Origin: Arenicella chitinivorans
Lineage (GTDB): Bacteria; Pseudomonadota; Gammaproteobacteria; Arenicellales; Arenicellaceae
Direction of reading: 5' to 3'
Assembly: GCF_014651515.1 (NCBI RefSeq)
Contig: NZ_BMXA01000001.1
Coordinates: forward strand, 248,001-312,000
DNA: 64,000 bases
Part shown: one piece after another, positions 9,637-18,198 of the stretch
How the letters are laid out: each line of letters opens with the position of its first letter
Numbering within the stretch: the stretch's first letter is position 1
Notes under the pieces: model-generated
What the model was told of the DNA's origin: nothing
The model's input: the letters and a program-made list of their open reading frames with translations, nothing else
The model's database searches: none
Made by a program: the position numbers and the translations under genes

Positions 9637-10488
9637 ATGAGCACAAACTATCAAGAGCGGTACGCTGTCCACCCGGACGATTACCCCAATTACACCATGG
9701 CCCGATTGCGGGAGAACTTCCACGTGGGCGGCCTATTTATTGCAGATCAAATCAACCTGGTTTATACCCAAATTGACCGTTTTATCGTTGGTGGCGCCTG
9801 TCCGGTGTCAAAAGCGTTAGATTTGGATACGGTTAATCCGCTCAAGGCAGAACATTTTCTAGACCGTCGTGAATTGGGTGCCATCAATGTGGGTGGTGCG
9901 GGTCGCATCACGGTAGACGGCACGGTGTATGATCTGGCCTACAAAGAAGCGCTGTATATCGGTGCACAGACCAAAGAGGTCACTTTCGAGAGTGTCGATG
10001 GCGCAAACCCGGCCAAATTTTACCTGAACTCAGCCACTGCACATCACGCGTATCCAACCAAGAAAGTGGGTTTGGACGACGCTGAGAAGCTAGAACTTGG
10101 CGCGCTGGAAACATCGAACCACCGAGTGATCAACAAACTGCTGGTGACGGGCGTGGTCGAAACCTGTCAATTGCAAATGGGTATGACCGAACTCAAACCT
10201 GGCAGTGTTTGGAATACCATGCCGGCGCACACGCATGGGCGTCGTATGGAGACCTACTTTTATTTTGAGCTGCCGGAAGATCAGGCCGTGTGCCACTTCA
10301 TGGGACCAAAACACGAAACGCGCCATATTTGGGTTGCCAATGAAGAGGCGGTGATTTCGCCCACCTGGTCGATCCACTCAGGCGCGGGAACCTGTAATTA
10401 CACCTTTATTTGGGGTATGGCAGGTGAGAACCTAGACTACGACGATATGGACAAACTGAGTCCATCCGACTTTGCTTCAGGGGAATAA
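9637..10488 (+). CDS. kduI: 5-dehydro-4-deoxy-D-glucuronate isomerase
   Basis: Cytoplasmic zinc isomerase of 283 residues, the full family length. It converts 5-keto-4-deoxyuronate (DKI) to 2,5-diketo-3-deoxygluconate. The metal-ligand pattern HTHGRRMET (two His and Glu) and the distal His in SIHSGAG are present, as is the start motif NYQERYAVHPDDYPNY. It is flanked without gaps by the GH105 gene and kduD, giving substrate flow in gene order. Confidence 0.97.
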   Translation: MSTNYQERYAVHPDDYPNYTMARLRENFHVGGLFIADQINLVYTQIDRFIVGGACPVSKALDLDTVNPLKAEHFLDRRELGAINVGGAGRITVDGTVYDLAYKEALYIGAQTKEVTFESVDGANPAKFYLNSATAHHAYPTKKVGLDDAEKLELGALETSNHRVINKLLVTGVVETCQLQMGMTELKPGSVWNTMPAHTHGRRMETYFYFELPEDQAVCHFMGPKHETRHIWVANEEAVISPTWSIHSGAGTCNYTFIWGMAGENLDYDDMDKLSPSDFASGE

Positions 10489-10490
10489 TT

Positions 10491-11282
10491 GTGGCGCAGG
10501 ACTTATTTGACCTACACGGTAAAGTAGCACTGGTAACCGGTGCGACGCACGGGCTTGGTATGGCAATGGCGATGGGTCTGGGCGAGGCCGGTGCTACGCT
10601 GGTTATTAATGGTCATTCAAGCGACGAAAAAATCAAAGCGGCCGTCGCCGAGTATGAAAAAGCCGGTATCAAGGCACATGGTTACCGTTTTAATGTCACG
10701 GATGAGCAAGAAGTCGGCAGCGCAGTAAAGCGCATCGAAGCCGAGGTTGGGCCTATCGACATTCTGGTGAACAACGCTGGCATCATCAAGCGTGTGCCTT
10801 TGCTCGAGATGGCGGTCGACGAGTTTGAAGACGTGATTCGCACTGACCTGACCGGTGTGTTTATCATGACCAAGCCAGTGGTGGCATCGATGATCAAACG
10901 CGGCGGGGGCAAGGTGATTAATATTTGCTCCATGATGTCTGAACTAGGTCGCAACTCGGTGGGTGCGTATGCGGCGGCCAAAGGTGGTTTGAAGATGCTG
11001 ACACGAAACATGGCAACAGAATGGGCCGCCAGTAATGTGCAGGTAAATGGTATTGGGCCGGGTTACTTTGCCACCAGTCAGACCGCACCGATCCGTGTCG
11101 ATGGACATCCATTTAATGACTTTATCGTGCAGCGAACACCAGCGGGTAAGTGGGGCGATCCCGACGATCTTAAGGGTGCAGCCGTCTTTTTGAGCTCGGC
11201 CGCCAGTAACTTTGTTACCGGCCAAGTGCTGTATGTGGATGGTGGCATTCTGGCCACGATCGGTAAACCGGCAAACGAGTAG
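10491..11282 (+). CDS. kduD: 2-dehydro-3-deoxy-D-gluconate 5-dehydrogenase
   Basis: Short-chain dehydrogenase of 263 residues that reduces 2,5-diketo-3-deoxygluconate to KDG with NAD(P)H. It starts with GTG two bases after kduI stops. The Rossmann motif TGATHGLG, the NNAG motif, the catalytic Ser region (NICSMMSELG) and the YAAAK catalytic pair are all present, and the C-terminus VTGQVLYVDGG is typical. The pairing with kduI makes the KduD assignment firmer than for a lone SDR. Confidence 0.95.
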   Translation: MAQDLFDLHGKVALVTGATHGLGMAMAMGLGEAGATLVINGHSSDEKIKAAVAEYEKAGIKAHGYRFNVTDEQEVGSAVKRIEAEVGPIDILVNNAGIIKRVPLLEMAVDEFEDVIRTDLTGVFIMTKPVVASMIKRGGGKVINICSMMSELGRNSVGAYAAAKGGLKMLTRNMATEWAASNVQVNGIGPGYFATSQTAPIRVDGHPFNDFIVQRTPAGKWGDPDDLKGAAVFLSSAASNFVTGQVLYVDGGILATIGKPANE

Positions 11283-11290
11283 GCTCCACC

Positions 11291-12205
11291 ATGAGTGATC
11301 GCATTGCCGTGATTGGCGAATGTATGCTGGAACTGCGCACGGCAGATCGAGCCAGTCTTACCAATACCAAGCCGCTGGACATGGGGTTCGGCGGCGACAC
11401 CCTGAATACCTCGATTTATATGGCGCGTGCGGGTATGGCACCGTCGTACATTACGGCTCTCGGTGATGACGCCTTGAGCACCTGGTTACTTGAAAGCTGG
11501 GAACAGGAAGGCATAGCATGTGATCAAGTTGTGCGGATGCCAAACTCGGTTCCTGGCATGTACATGATCAATGTCGACGCACAGGGTGAGCGTTCATTTC
11601 TGTATTGGCGCAAACACTCACCAGCCAGTCGTTTATTCGACGACCTTAAGCGCGCCAGTGATGTGTTTTCAATGCTGCGAAGCTTCCCAACGATTTATCT
11701 CTCCGGCATCAGTCTTGCGATTCTGCCGGAGGCCTCACGAGAGCGACTTATTGATTTTCTGGTTGACTACAGTCGCAATAGAGGTGCCGTATTGTTTGAT
11801 GGTAATTATCGGCCGGCGTTGTGGCAAAGCCCGAATGCGGCGCAGTCGGTGTTCCAACGCTTGTACGGCTTGAGTCAAATTGCCTTGCCCACGTATGAAG
11901 ATGAAAGTGATCTGTTTGGTTATCAATCCCCCGCGCAAGCGATTGATGCCATAACCGAATTTGGTGCACGTGAGATTGTTCTCAAGATGGGTGCTGAAGG
12001 GTGTCTGGCACGCTCTGAAGCAGGCACCGAAATCGTCCCGTCGATCAAGACGGAGGCGGTTGATACCACCGCTGCGGGCGACTCGTTTAATGCCGGTTTT
12101 CTGGCCGCAAGATTGCGCGGTGCCGATATCGTTTCCGCCTGCCAACGTGGTCATGAACTGGCATCCCGCGTGATCCAGCACCGTGGTGCCATTATTCCTG
12201 CGTAG
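11291..12205 (+). CDS. kdgK: 2-dehydro-3-deoxygluconokinase (PfkB family)
   Basis: Sugar kinase of 304 residues that phosphorylates KDG to KDPG for Entner-Doudoroff cleavage. The N-terminus IGECMLELR with GGDTLNTSIYMAR and the C-terminal DTTAAGDSFNAGF anion-hole and catalytic Asp motif are diagnostic for PfkB KDG kinases. It follows kduD after 8 bp and completes the pathway from unsaturated uronate to KDPG. KDPG aldolase (kdgA) is not in the window. Confidence 0.94.
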   Translation: MSDRIAVIGECMLELRTADRASLTNTKPLDMGFGGDTLNTSIYMARAGMAPSYITALGDDALSTWLLESWEQEGIACDQVVRMPNSVPGMYMINVDAQGERSFLYWRKHSPASRLFDDLKRASDVFSMLRSFPTIYLSGISLAILPEASRERLIDFLVDYSRNRGAVLFDGNYRPALWQSPNAAQSVFQRLYGLSQIALPTYEDESDLFGYQSPAQAIDAITEFGAREIVLKMGAEGCLARSEAGTEIVPSIKTEAVDTTAAGDSFNAGFLAARLRGADIVSACQRGHELASRVIQHRGAIIPA

Positions 12206-12247
12206 CCTTCGTGGTGCGCGCTTGTTTCTTCACTCGGAGTCTTTCTG

Positions 12248-15103
12248 ATGCTGTTGACTGGCCGTTGTAACGTGATTCGTTCGGTAAACCTGTTGTTGCT
12301 GCCGCTGATGTTTCTCGCCAGTGTGGTGAGTGCCAAGACCGTGCATATTGCCGGTGACAGCACCGCCAGCAACTATGGCGTTGAGGTGTTCCCACGAATG
12401 GGGTGGGGGCAGGCACTCGCCGATTTTTACACCGGCAAACACCGAGTGAACAACCTGGCCCAGGGTGGGCGTAGCTCGCGAAGTTTTATCGACGAAGGTT
12501 TTTTTGCTGAACTGGAGTCTGCGGTGGTTGAAGGCGACTTGGTGTTGATTCAATTTGGTCACAACGATGCCAAGGACCACAGCCCGGAGCGTTACACCTC
12601 CCCCGATGGCGAATATCAGGAATTTTTGATGCGCTATGTGGCGATGGCTAGAGCAAAGAAAGCCACACCTGTGCTATTAACGTCAATCGTCCGTCGCAAA
12701 TTCGAAGATGGCAAATTAGTGCCAACGCACGGAGACTACCCAGCGGCAATGAGAGCCTTAGCCGCCGCTGAAGGCATTGCACTGATCGACCTCAACCAGC
12801 TCAGTCGTCAATGGGTGAGCAGCCTGGGTGAGGAAGCCAGCAAGCAGGTTTATCTGCACCTGCCAGGTGAAGACGGCCTGATTGAAGATAACTCACATTT
12901 TTCGCAATTCGGCGCATACCGCCTCGCGGCCATGGTGGCGCAGTCTCTGAACCAACAAGGCTTGCTGCAGCTCGATCTGCCGACTCCCCGATTTTTGCGC
13001 GTTGAACAAGACGGTTCCGGCGACACCACACGCATTCAAGACGCACTCGATAAACTGGCCGGTTCTGACGGCCCCGCGGTAATTTTAGTTGGCGAAGGCG
13101 TATTCGACGAACAGCTGTTCATGACGCGAGACAATGTGGCGATTGTTGGCAAAGGTCGAGACAAGACAACCATCAAGACCAGCTTGTTACGCGCAAACTG
13201 GCGCCAGGACCACTCGGACGACTGGGGCGCTTCCACCATCAATATTAAGGCCAGCGACCTCAGCTTTTTGCAACTGCGTGTGGTAAATGATTATGGCATT
13301 GTGCGCGGCGATCACTCGCACCAGTTTGCCCTGCGTTTGCTCTCCGGTACTCGAATCTTAAGTGAAGACAGTGTCTTCATCACCGGCGGTGCGGACACGG
13401 TCAGTCTGTGGAATAAAGACGCCGGGATGTATTATCACCGCCGGGCTTATTTCGAGGGTTATACCGATTTCGTTTGCCCTCGCGGTTGGAGTTACATTAC
13501 CGACTCGACATTCTTTAGTCGCGGTGGTGCCGCGGCCATTTGGCATGATGGTGAACGCGCCGAAGATCAAAAATTGGTGATAAAAAACTCATCCTTCGAC
13601 GGTGTGGAGAATTTTATTCTCGGACGTCGTCACTACGACGCGCAGTTCTATCTCATTAATAATCGTTACTCGGACAATCTTGCCGATTTACCGATTTTTC
13701 GCGTTACCTACGACGATCCGGCGAAAAACCGTGCCAATCTCTGGGGCGATCGTGCATACTATTTCGGCTCTCAGAAAGCGGGACGACCCTATGCTTGGCT
13801 GAACAACAATATCACTGCTGAGCAGGCGAAAATCAGCGCGCGCGACACCTTTGGTGCACGTTGGGATCCAGAAGCTAAACTGGCGCAGATTAAAGCACAA
13901 GTGGGCTTGTTTGAGTCGCCGTTGCGGAATGCAGCACTGAATCAGCCAACTACCGATGCCCCGGTCGCGCTGCGTATGGCGAGTCAGCATATCGAGCGAT
14001 TCCCAAAACCATGGCTGATGCGCAAGTCAGACGGTGCCTACGTTTGGAGTTATACTCACGGATTAGTGTTGATGGGGATGCAACGGTTGGCGACACATGC
14101 CCCTGAGGCCGACGCGGAGCAGTTTCGTCGCTACGCCAAAGCATACGCAGATCACTTTATCGATGAGTCAGGCAGAATCGAGTCATTGGATCTCACCGAA
14201 TTCAATATCGATTCGATTAATGCCGGCAACATCTTGTTTGAGTTGTACGCCGACACCGGCGATGCGCGCTATAAATCGGCAATGGACCAGCTGCGCACAC
14301 AGCTCAGGTGGCAACCGCGTACAGACAGCGGTGGTTTCTGGCACAAACGCAAATACCCGTGGCAAATCTGGCTTGATGGGCTGTATATGGCACAGCCGTT
14401 CTATGTGCGTTACGCTTCTGAATTTGAGTCGGTCCCTGCCGTGTATGAGGACAGCGTGCAGCAGTTTGTGCGCATCGAGATGGAGACACGTGACCCGGAG
14501 ACAGGCCTGCTTTACCACGCCTGGGACGAAAGTAAACTCCAGCCTTGGGCTGACCCGAAGACTGGTCGAGCACCTGGGTTCTGGTCACGCGCCATGGGCT
14601 GGTATGCCATGGCGTTGGTTGATACCTATGAACATTTACCCGCAGATCATCCAGGTCGTGAATCGTTGGCCGCTATTCTCAAGAGGCTGGTAGCGGCATT
14701 AGCGCCGTATCAGCATCAAACAGGTCTTTGGTATCAGGTGCCTGATCAGGGTCATCGCGCCGACAACTGGCTGGAGGCATCTGGCTCGGCGATGTTTGTG
14801 TATGCCATCGCCAAAGGCGTTCGTTTATCGATGTTGGACTCGGTTTATTTACCGATCGCCGAGCGTGGGTATCAAGGTTTGCTGGACGAGTTGATTTCGG
14901 TGGAGGATGGTGTTGTGCACCTAAACAACGTCTGTCGCTCCGCTGGATTGGGTGGTGAACCTTATCGCAGTGGTAGCTACGAGTATTATGTGACAACGGA
15001 CCGCGTGCGCGATGATGCGCATGGAATCGGTGCCTTTTTGCTGGCCGCGAGTGAAATGCTCATTATTGAACAGAGCGGGGATTCTTCGCTTCGCTCAGAA
15101 TGA
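12248..15103 (+). CDS. Secreted three-domain pectin enzyme: CE12 acetylesterase, CE8 pectinesterase, GH105 hydrolase
   Basis: A 951-residue exported protein (signal peptide about 1-29, ending VVSA) that combines three pectin activities. Residues about 30-235 are an SGNH/CE12 rhamnogalacturonan acetylesterase with GDSTAS, GHND and the DNSHFS Asp-His block. Residues about 245-560 are a CE8-type beta-helix; it retains the Asp of GYTDFV but not the canonical QAV or DFIFG motifs, so it is divergent. Residues about 575-945 are a GH105 domain with FNIDSINAG and WLDGLYMA. The last nine residues (SGDSSLRSE) are encoded by a dispersed repeat unit. The 3' part of the gene is duplicated at about 51.9-52.4 kb. 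A Shine-Dalgarno CGGAG precedes the ATG. Confidence 0.9.
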   Translation: MLLTGRCNVIRSVNLLLLPLMFLASVVSAKTVHIAGDSTASNYGVEVFPRMGWGQALADFYTGKHRVNNLAQGGRSSRSFIDEGFFAELESAVVEGDLVLIQFGHNDAKDHSPERYTSPDGEYQEFLMRYVAMARAKKATPVLLTSIVRRKFEDGKLVPTHGDYPAAMRALAAAEGIALIDLNQLSRQWVSSLGEEASKQVYLHLPGEDGLIEDNSHFSQFGAYRLAAMVAQSLNQQGLLQLDLPTPRFLRVEQDGSGDTTRIQDALDKLAGSDGPAVILVGEGVFDEQLFMTRDNVAIVGKGRDKTTIKTSLLRANWRQDHSDDWGASTINIKASDLSFLQLRVVNDYGIVRGDHSHQFALRLLSGTRILSEDSVFITGGADTVSLWNKDAGMYYHRRAYFEGYTDFVCPRGWSYITDSTFFSRGGAAAIWHDGERAEDQKLVIKNSSFDGVENFILGRRHYDAQFYLINNRYSDNLADLPIFRVTYDDPAKNRANLWGDRAYYFGSQKAGRPYAWLNNNITAEQAKISARDTFGARWDPEAKLAQIKAQVGLFESPLRNAALNQPTTDAPVALRMASQHIERFPKPWLMRKSDGAYVWSYTHGLVLMGMQRLATHAPEADAEQFRRYAKAYADHFIDESGRIESLDLTEFNIDSINAGNILFELYADTGDARYKSAMDQLRTQLRWQPRTDSGGFWHKRKYPWQIWLDGLYMAQPFYVRYASEFESVPAVYEDSVQQFVRIEMETRDPETGLLYHAWDESKLQPWADPKTGRAPGFWSRAMGWYAMALVDTYEHLPADHPGRESLAAILKRLVAALAPYQHQTGLWYQVPDQGHRADNWLEASGSAMFVYAIAKGVRLSMLDSVYLPIAERGYQGLLDELISVEDGVVHLNNVCRSAGLGGEPYRSGSYEYYVTTDRVRDDAHGIGAFLLAASEMLIIEQSGDSSLRSE

Positions 15104-15260
15104 CCTCGGTGTATTTGTAACCCAACTCAAACACTGTCTTTACGAGCGCAGCGTGGCCGTCTGGTGAGTGGAGATTCTTCGCTATGCTCAGAATGGACGT
15201 TGGTGATTTTATGATCGAAATCAAACACCGTCATTGAGAATGAAGCGTGGTAATCTCCGT
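15080..15260. repeat. Cluster of dispersed REP-like units
   Basis: Three related units occur here: ATTCTTCGCTTCGCTCAGAA at 15081-15100, a variant ATTCTTCGCTATGCTCAGAA at about 15174-15193, and the complementary-type unit CGTCATTGAGAATGAAGCG near 15231. An intermediate ACGAGCGCAGCGTGG piece lies between. This kind of sequence is widely scattered in bacterial genomes as intergenic palindromic repeats. The first unit runs into the coding end of the upstream gene. The same cluster recurs at about 52367-52550. Confidence 0.7.
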
Positions 15261-15471
15261 CAGAGGTGTGCATCAAAATGCGAGTAGTGAGAGGCACGTT
15301 GAAAAACAAAAAATCCCCAATTCAAGAAAATCCACGGAAACACTAAAAACGTGCAAAGCAGGCTTGACTAGCCGACGGCGCAAGTGTACTTGTTCACCTC
15401 TCAATTCAAGTCGGCAACGGATACTATTGTCGGTTAACGATACCTTTCGTTCCCGCCAATAAGGAAAAATT

Positions 15472-15515
15472 GGCTATGTAGCTCAGCTGGTTAGAGCACA
15501 GCATTCATAATGCTG
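15472..15515 (+). pseudogene. Truncated tRNA-Met (5' 44 bases)
   Basis: Identical to the first 44 bases of the intact tRNA-Met at 52759: acceptor 5' strand, D arm and complete anticodon arm with CAT. Sequence identity stops exactly after the 3' side of the anticodon stem (TGCTG), where the variable loop should begin. The T arm, acceptor 3' strand and CCA are missing, so it cannot make a tRNA. The upstream promoter copy has also drifted (TACTTG in place of TATTTT). Confidence 0.92.
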
Positions 15516-15995
15516 AAACGCGTTGCCAGCAGTCGATGTAAGCGGTCAGGCACCTTGGCAAACACTGCCTTTGGCGGATGACGTTGGCCCACTAAACGGC
15601 ACGAGCGTGCGGGGCGATGTTGAGTTATTTGCGCTCGTTTACGCAATCACCGTCGGTGCCGTGCTGGCCTCAATGCTGGCATACATACTTGCCCAATACG
15701 TTGACGTATTTCTATTTCATTGGATCAAACGAAAAACCCGTGGCGAACATCACTGGCTGCGTAAGAATGGCGGCACAATTGTCAGCCAAGGTGTCGATTC
15801 AGTTACCGTGAGTTTAGTTACGTTCGGCGCGGCCATTGTGGCTGGCGATATGGCGCGCGTGCTTGGTTTGATGCTGAGTAATTATCTTTTTAGCTATGTT
15901 CAGCCATAGCCGATACACCCATTATCTATGGATTAGTGGCCACACTTAGACCTTATTTAGGTTTAAATAAATTGCCCTCTGGAGAAACATCATGA
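15516..15995 (+). pseudogene. VUT-family (queuosine precursor) transporter fragment
   Basis: The reading frame from about 15523 to 15909 encodes the C-terminal half of a VUT/QueT-type membrane transporter: AQYVDVFLFHWIKRKTRGEH, WLRKNGGTIVSQGVDS and a following membrane helix are family hallmarks. The N-terminal half is missing because the frame begins directly at the broken end of the tRNA fragment. Near 15905 the frame shifts, and the expected C-terminus (ADTPIIYGLVATLRPYLGL) continues in another frame to a stop at 15993-15995. A TTG start at 15523 is possible but the product would be half a protein, so I treat it as a remnant. Confidence 0.75.
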
Positions 15996-16695
15996 ATCAG
16001 GTATTAGTTATAAGCGGTGCGAGCAAAGGAATCGGTTGAGCGACCGCCAAGCGATATCTGCAAGCGGGTTTTCGTGTTATTAACTTATCTCGATCGCCCT
16101 GTGAGTTGCGGCAGGTTGAGAATATGGCGATAGATTTATTGGAGCCAAACTGGAACAGCAACACAGGGTTCAGCTGCTAAATTTAATTGGCGAGCCTGAA
16201 AAATTGGTGTTAGTGAACAACGCGGCGATGATGACTAAAGAAACGGTTCAAACCTTAGAGAGTGAAATCTTGCGGCGCGTGATGGAGCTAAACGTGGTGG
16301 CGCCCGCAGCTTTGAATCGTCGGTTAATACCGCGTATGAAACCCGGTTCATCGATAATTTACATTAGCTCTACCTTAGGGCGTAAAGCGGTCGCTAACAC
16401 GCATGCCTGTGTTGTATCGAAGCACGCGGCCATTGGGCAAATGTGTGCAAGTTTTCAGGACCTTGCTGCAATCCTGATTCACACGGCTGCCGTATGTCCG
16501 GGCTTCACCGAAATCTAAATGCTGAAATAACATTTAGAGGCATATCCAGAGGTGTATCAACAGATCACCGCCGGAATCGCGCATAAACGGTTGGCACAGC
16601 CTGAAGAGATCGCAGACACGATCTGGTTTGCGAGCCAGAACCCCGTCATAAACGGCGCCAATATTGATGCTAACCTCGGGCAAATCGAAGCGTGA
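15992..16695 (+). pseudogene. Decayed short-chain dehydrogenase/reductase
   Basis: Starts with ATG overlapping the end of the VUT remnant and reads MNQVLVISGASKGIG, the Rossmann nucleotide-binding start, then hits an in-frame TGA at 16037. The sequence continues in shifting frames: NNAAMMTKETVQ, the SSTLGRKAV catalytic-Ser region, and near the end RLAQPEEIADTIWFASQ with NGANIDANLGQ. The YxxxK catalytic Tyr is replaced by Cys (CVVSK), and another in-frame stop and frameshift lie near 16516. At least three inactivating lesions make this a pseudogene. The decay of both neighbours suggests an unselected island edge. Confidence 0.85.
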
Positions 16696-16771
16696 GGGAG
16701 TGGGATCCTGCGCTCGCGGTTTGGTGTGCAAAAGGCCGTCTGTTTTCCATCAAGCCGTTAGCCTTGAGCGG

Positions 16772-18124
16772 CTATGCCCAAATCTCCGCATCTGATGGCA
16801 CTGATTTATCGCTCATGGTGAAGCCAATGCGTTGCACATTGAGCATGTGTTGGTAATTTAAATTTTCCGATGTCGAGTTATTACCCCAGAACCCACAGCC
16901 CAGCGTGCCGGTTGGCACAAAGCCGTTTTGCAAGGTGCCGCCCACCGACAAAGAGCCAGCCTCATTGATAGCGATACGGCTGACCGGTAATGCGGCGCCG
17001 ATTTTTTCGATATGCTCTAACGTGTTGGAATGGATAACACAGGTGTGGCCTTTTCCTCTTACCTCTAGGTTAGTTTTGGCGATGGAGATTGCTTGGTGGA
17101 GATCTTTGTAGGCGAACGCCGACAGTACGGGGCACATTTTCTCGCTGCGTAATACGTCGTCGTCTCGGCCATTTGATTTTACGACAATTAACTTTGCAGC
17201 TTTGGGTACATCAAGTCCGGCGTGTTGAGCAATCACTTGGACATTCTGGCCGATTAAATCTGGGTTGGTGTAACCGTCTTTGAACAATGCGTCACGCAGT
17301 TTGTCAGCCTCGCGTTGGTCTTCAATGTAGTAGGCTCCTTGCGAGGTAAAAGCGTCGATAACCTGCTGGTAATGCGTCTGAGGAATGATAATACTTTGAT
17401 CGCCTGAACAGATTATGCCGTTGTCAAAACACCGCCCTGCAATGACTTTTTGTGCGGCCACTTGGTAGTCCACGTCGACATCGAAAATGGTCTGTACGTT
17501 ACCGGCTCCGACTCCAAATGATGGTTTGCCGCTGGAATAGGCTGACTTGACCATCGCTGGCCCGCCGGTTGCGACAAGCACATCAACCGATGCCATGAGT
17601 TCGCTGGTCAATTGCATCGAGGGTTGCTCAATACACTGAACCAATTTTTTTGGTGCCTCAAGTTTGTCGAGTTCAGCGTTAATAATCGAGACTGTTTTAG
17701 CGCTCACTTTTTTGGCACGCGGGTGCGGCGCAATCACAATGGCATTACCACCTTTGAGTGCGCACATCACATTGCACATAATCGTCATGCTTGGGCTGGT
17801 GGTCGGCGTAACGGCCCCAACCACACCAGCTGGATGAGCAATGGTGATCATGCTATTGGTTTCGTCCCGTTCAATGATTCCGGTCGATTTTTTGCCTTTT
17901 AGGTAGTGCCAAACATTACGTGATTTACTTTGGTTTTTAAGCGTTTTATCTGCAACGTTGCCCATGCCGGTTTCGTTTACCGCATCTTCGGCCAGTTCCT
18001 GTGCGTTGTCGTAAAGTGCTTTGCCAGCGGCGCGCGCGCACGCGTCGAGTTGCTCTTGAGAGTAGTGTGCAAAAACGGCTTGTGCCGCACGGGCGTCATT
18101 CAAAATTGTAGTGAGAGTTAACAT
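16772..18124 (-). CDS. CoA-acylating aldehyde dehydrogenase
   Basis: NAD(P)-dependent aldehyde dehydrogenase of 450 residues from the acylating (EutE/AdhE-N/SauS-like) group, which turns an aldehyde plus CoA into an acyl-CoA. The catalytic Cys lies in DNGIICSGDQS, and the AGVVGAVTPTTSPS and GGPAMVKSAYSSGKPSFGVGAGN segments are characteristic. The ATG at 18124 is preferred to a TTG at 18139 because of the upstream GGAA. It follows the glutaryl-CoA dehydrogenase gene after about 75 bp on the same strand, so the two are probably co-transcribed. Sulfoacetaldehyde, acetaldehyde, propionaldehyde or a semialdehyde are all possible substrates; sequence reading alone cannot choose. Confidence 0.85.
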   Translation of the reverse strand: MLTLTTILNDARAAQAVFAHYSQEQLDACARAAGKALYDNAQELAEDAVNETGMGNVADKTLKNQSKSRNVWHYLKGKKSTGIIERDETNSMITIAHPAGVVGAVTPTTSPSMTIMCNVMCALKGGNAIVIAPHPRAKKVSAKTVSIINAELDKLEAPKKLVQCIEQPSMQLTSELMASVDVLVATGGPAMVKSAYSSGKPSFGVGAGNVQTIFDVDVDYQVAAQKVIAGRCFDNGIICSGDQSIIIPQTHYQQVIDAFTSQGAYYIEDQREADKLRDALFKDGYTNPDLIGQNVQVIAQHAGLDVPKAAKLIVVKSNGRDDDVLRSEKMCPVLSAFAYKDLHQAISIAKTNLEVRGKGHTCVIHSNTLEHIEKIGAALPVSRIAINEAGSLSVGGTLQNGFVPTGTLGCGFWGNNSTSENLNYQHMLNVQRIGFTMSDKSVPSDAEIWA

Positions 18125-18198
18125 GGCATTGATTTCCAAAGTAATCCGCTAATGCTTAATTGGTATAATTAAAGGGGTATGTTTTACTGCTATTTTGT

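Larger units (their letters stand above)
14351..15515 (+). repeat. Left copy of a long direct repeat (GH105 3' end to tRNA-Met fragment)
   Basis: This stretch is nearly the same as 51861-52802 in the same orientation. The two align at a constant offset of 37287 from 14827 to 15515. Bases 14603-14826 are missing from the right copy. The repeat includes the last part of the GH105 domain, a block of dispersed repeat units, the tRNA promoter region and the first 44 bases of tRNA-Met. Differences are scattered substitutions (by eye, well over nine bases in ten agree). Confidence 0.93.

Noticed and set aside
14097-14693. Open frame of 198 codons overlapping the GH105 part of the three-domain gene in another frame
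   Set aside because: The in-frame GH105 motifs are in the other frame; this frame has no domain and is a shadow.
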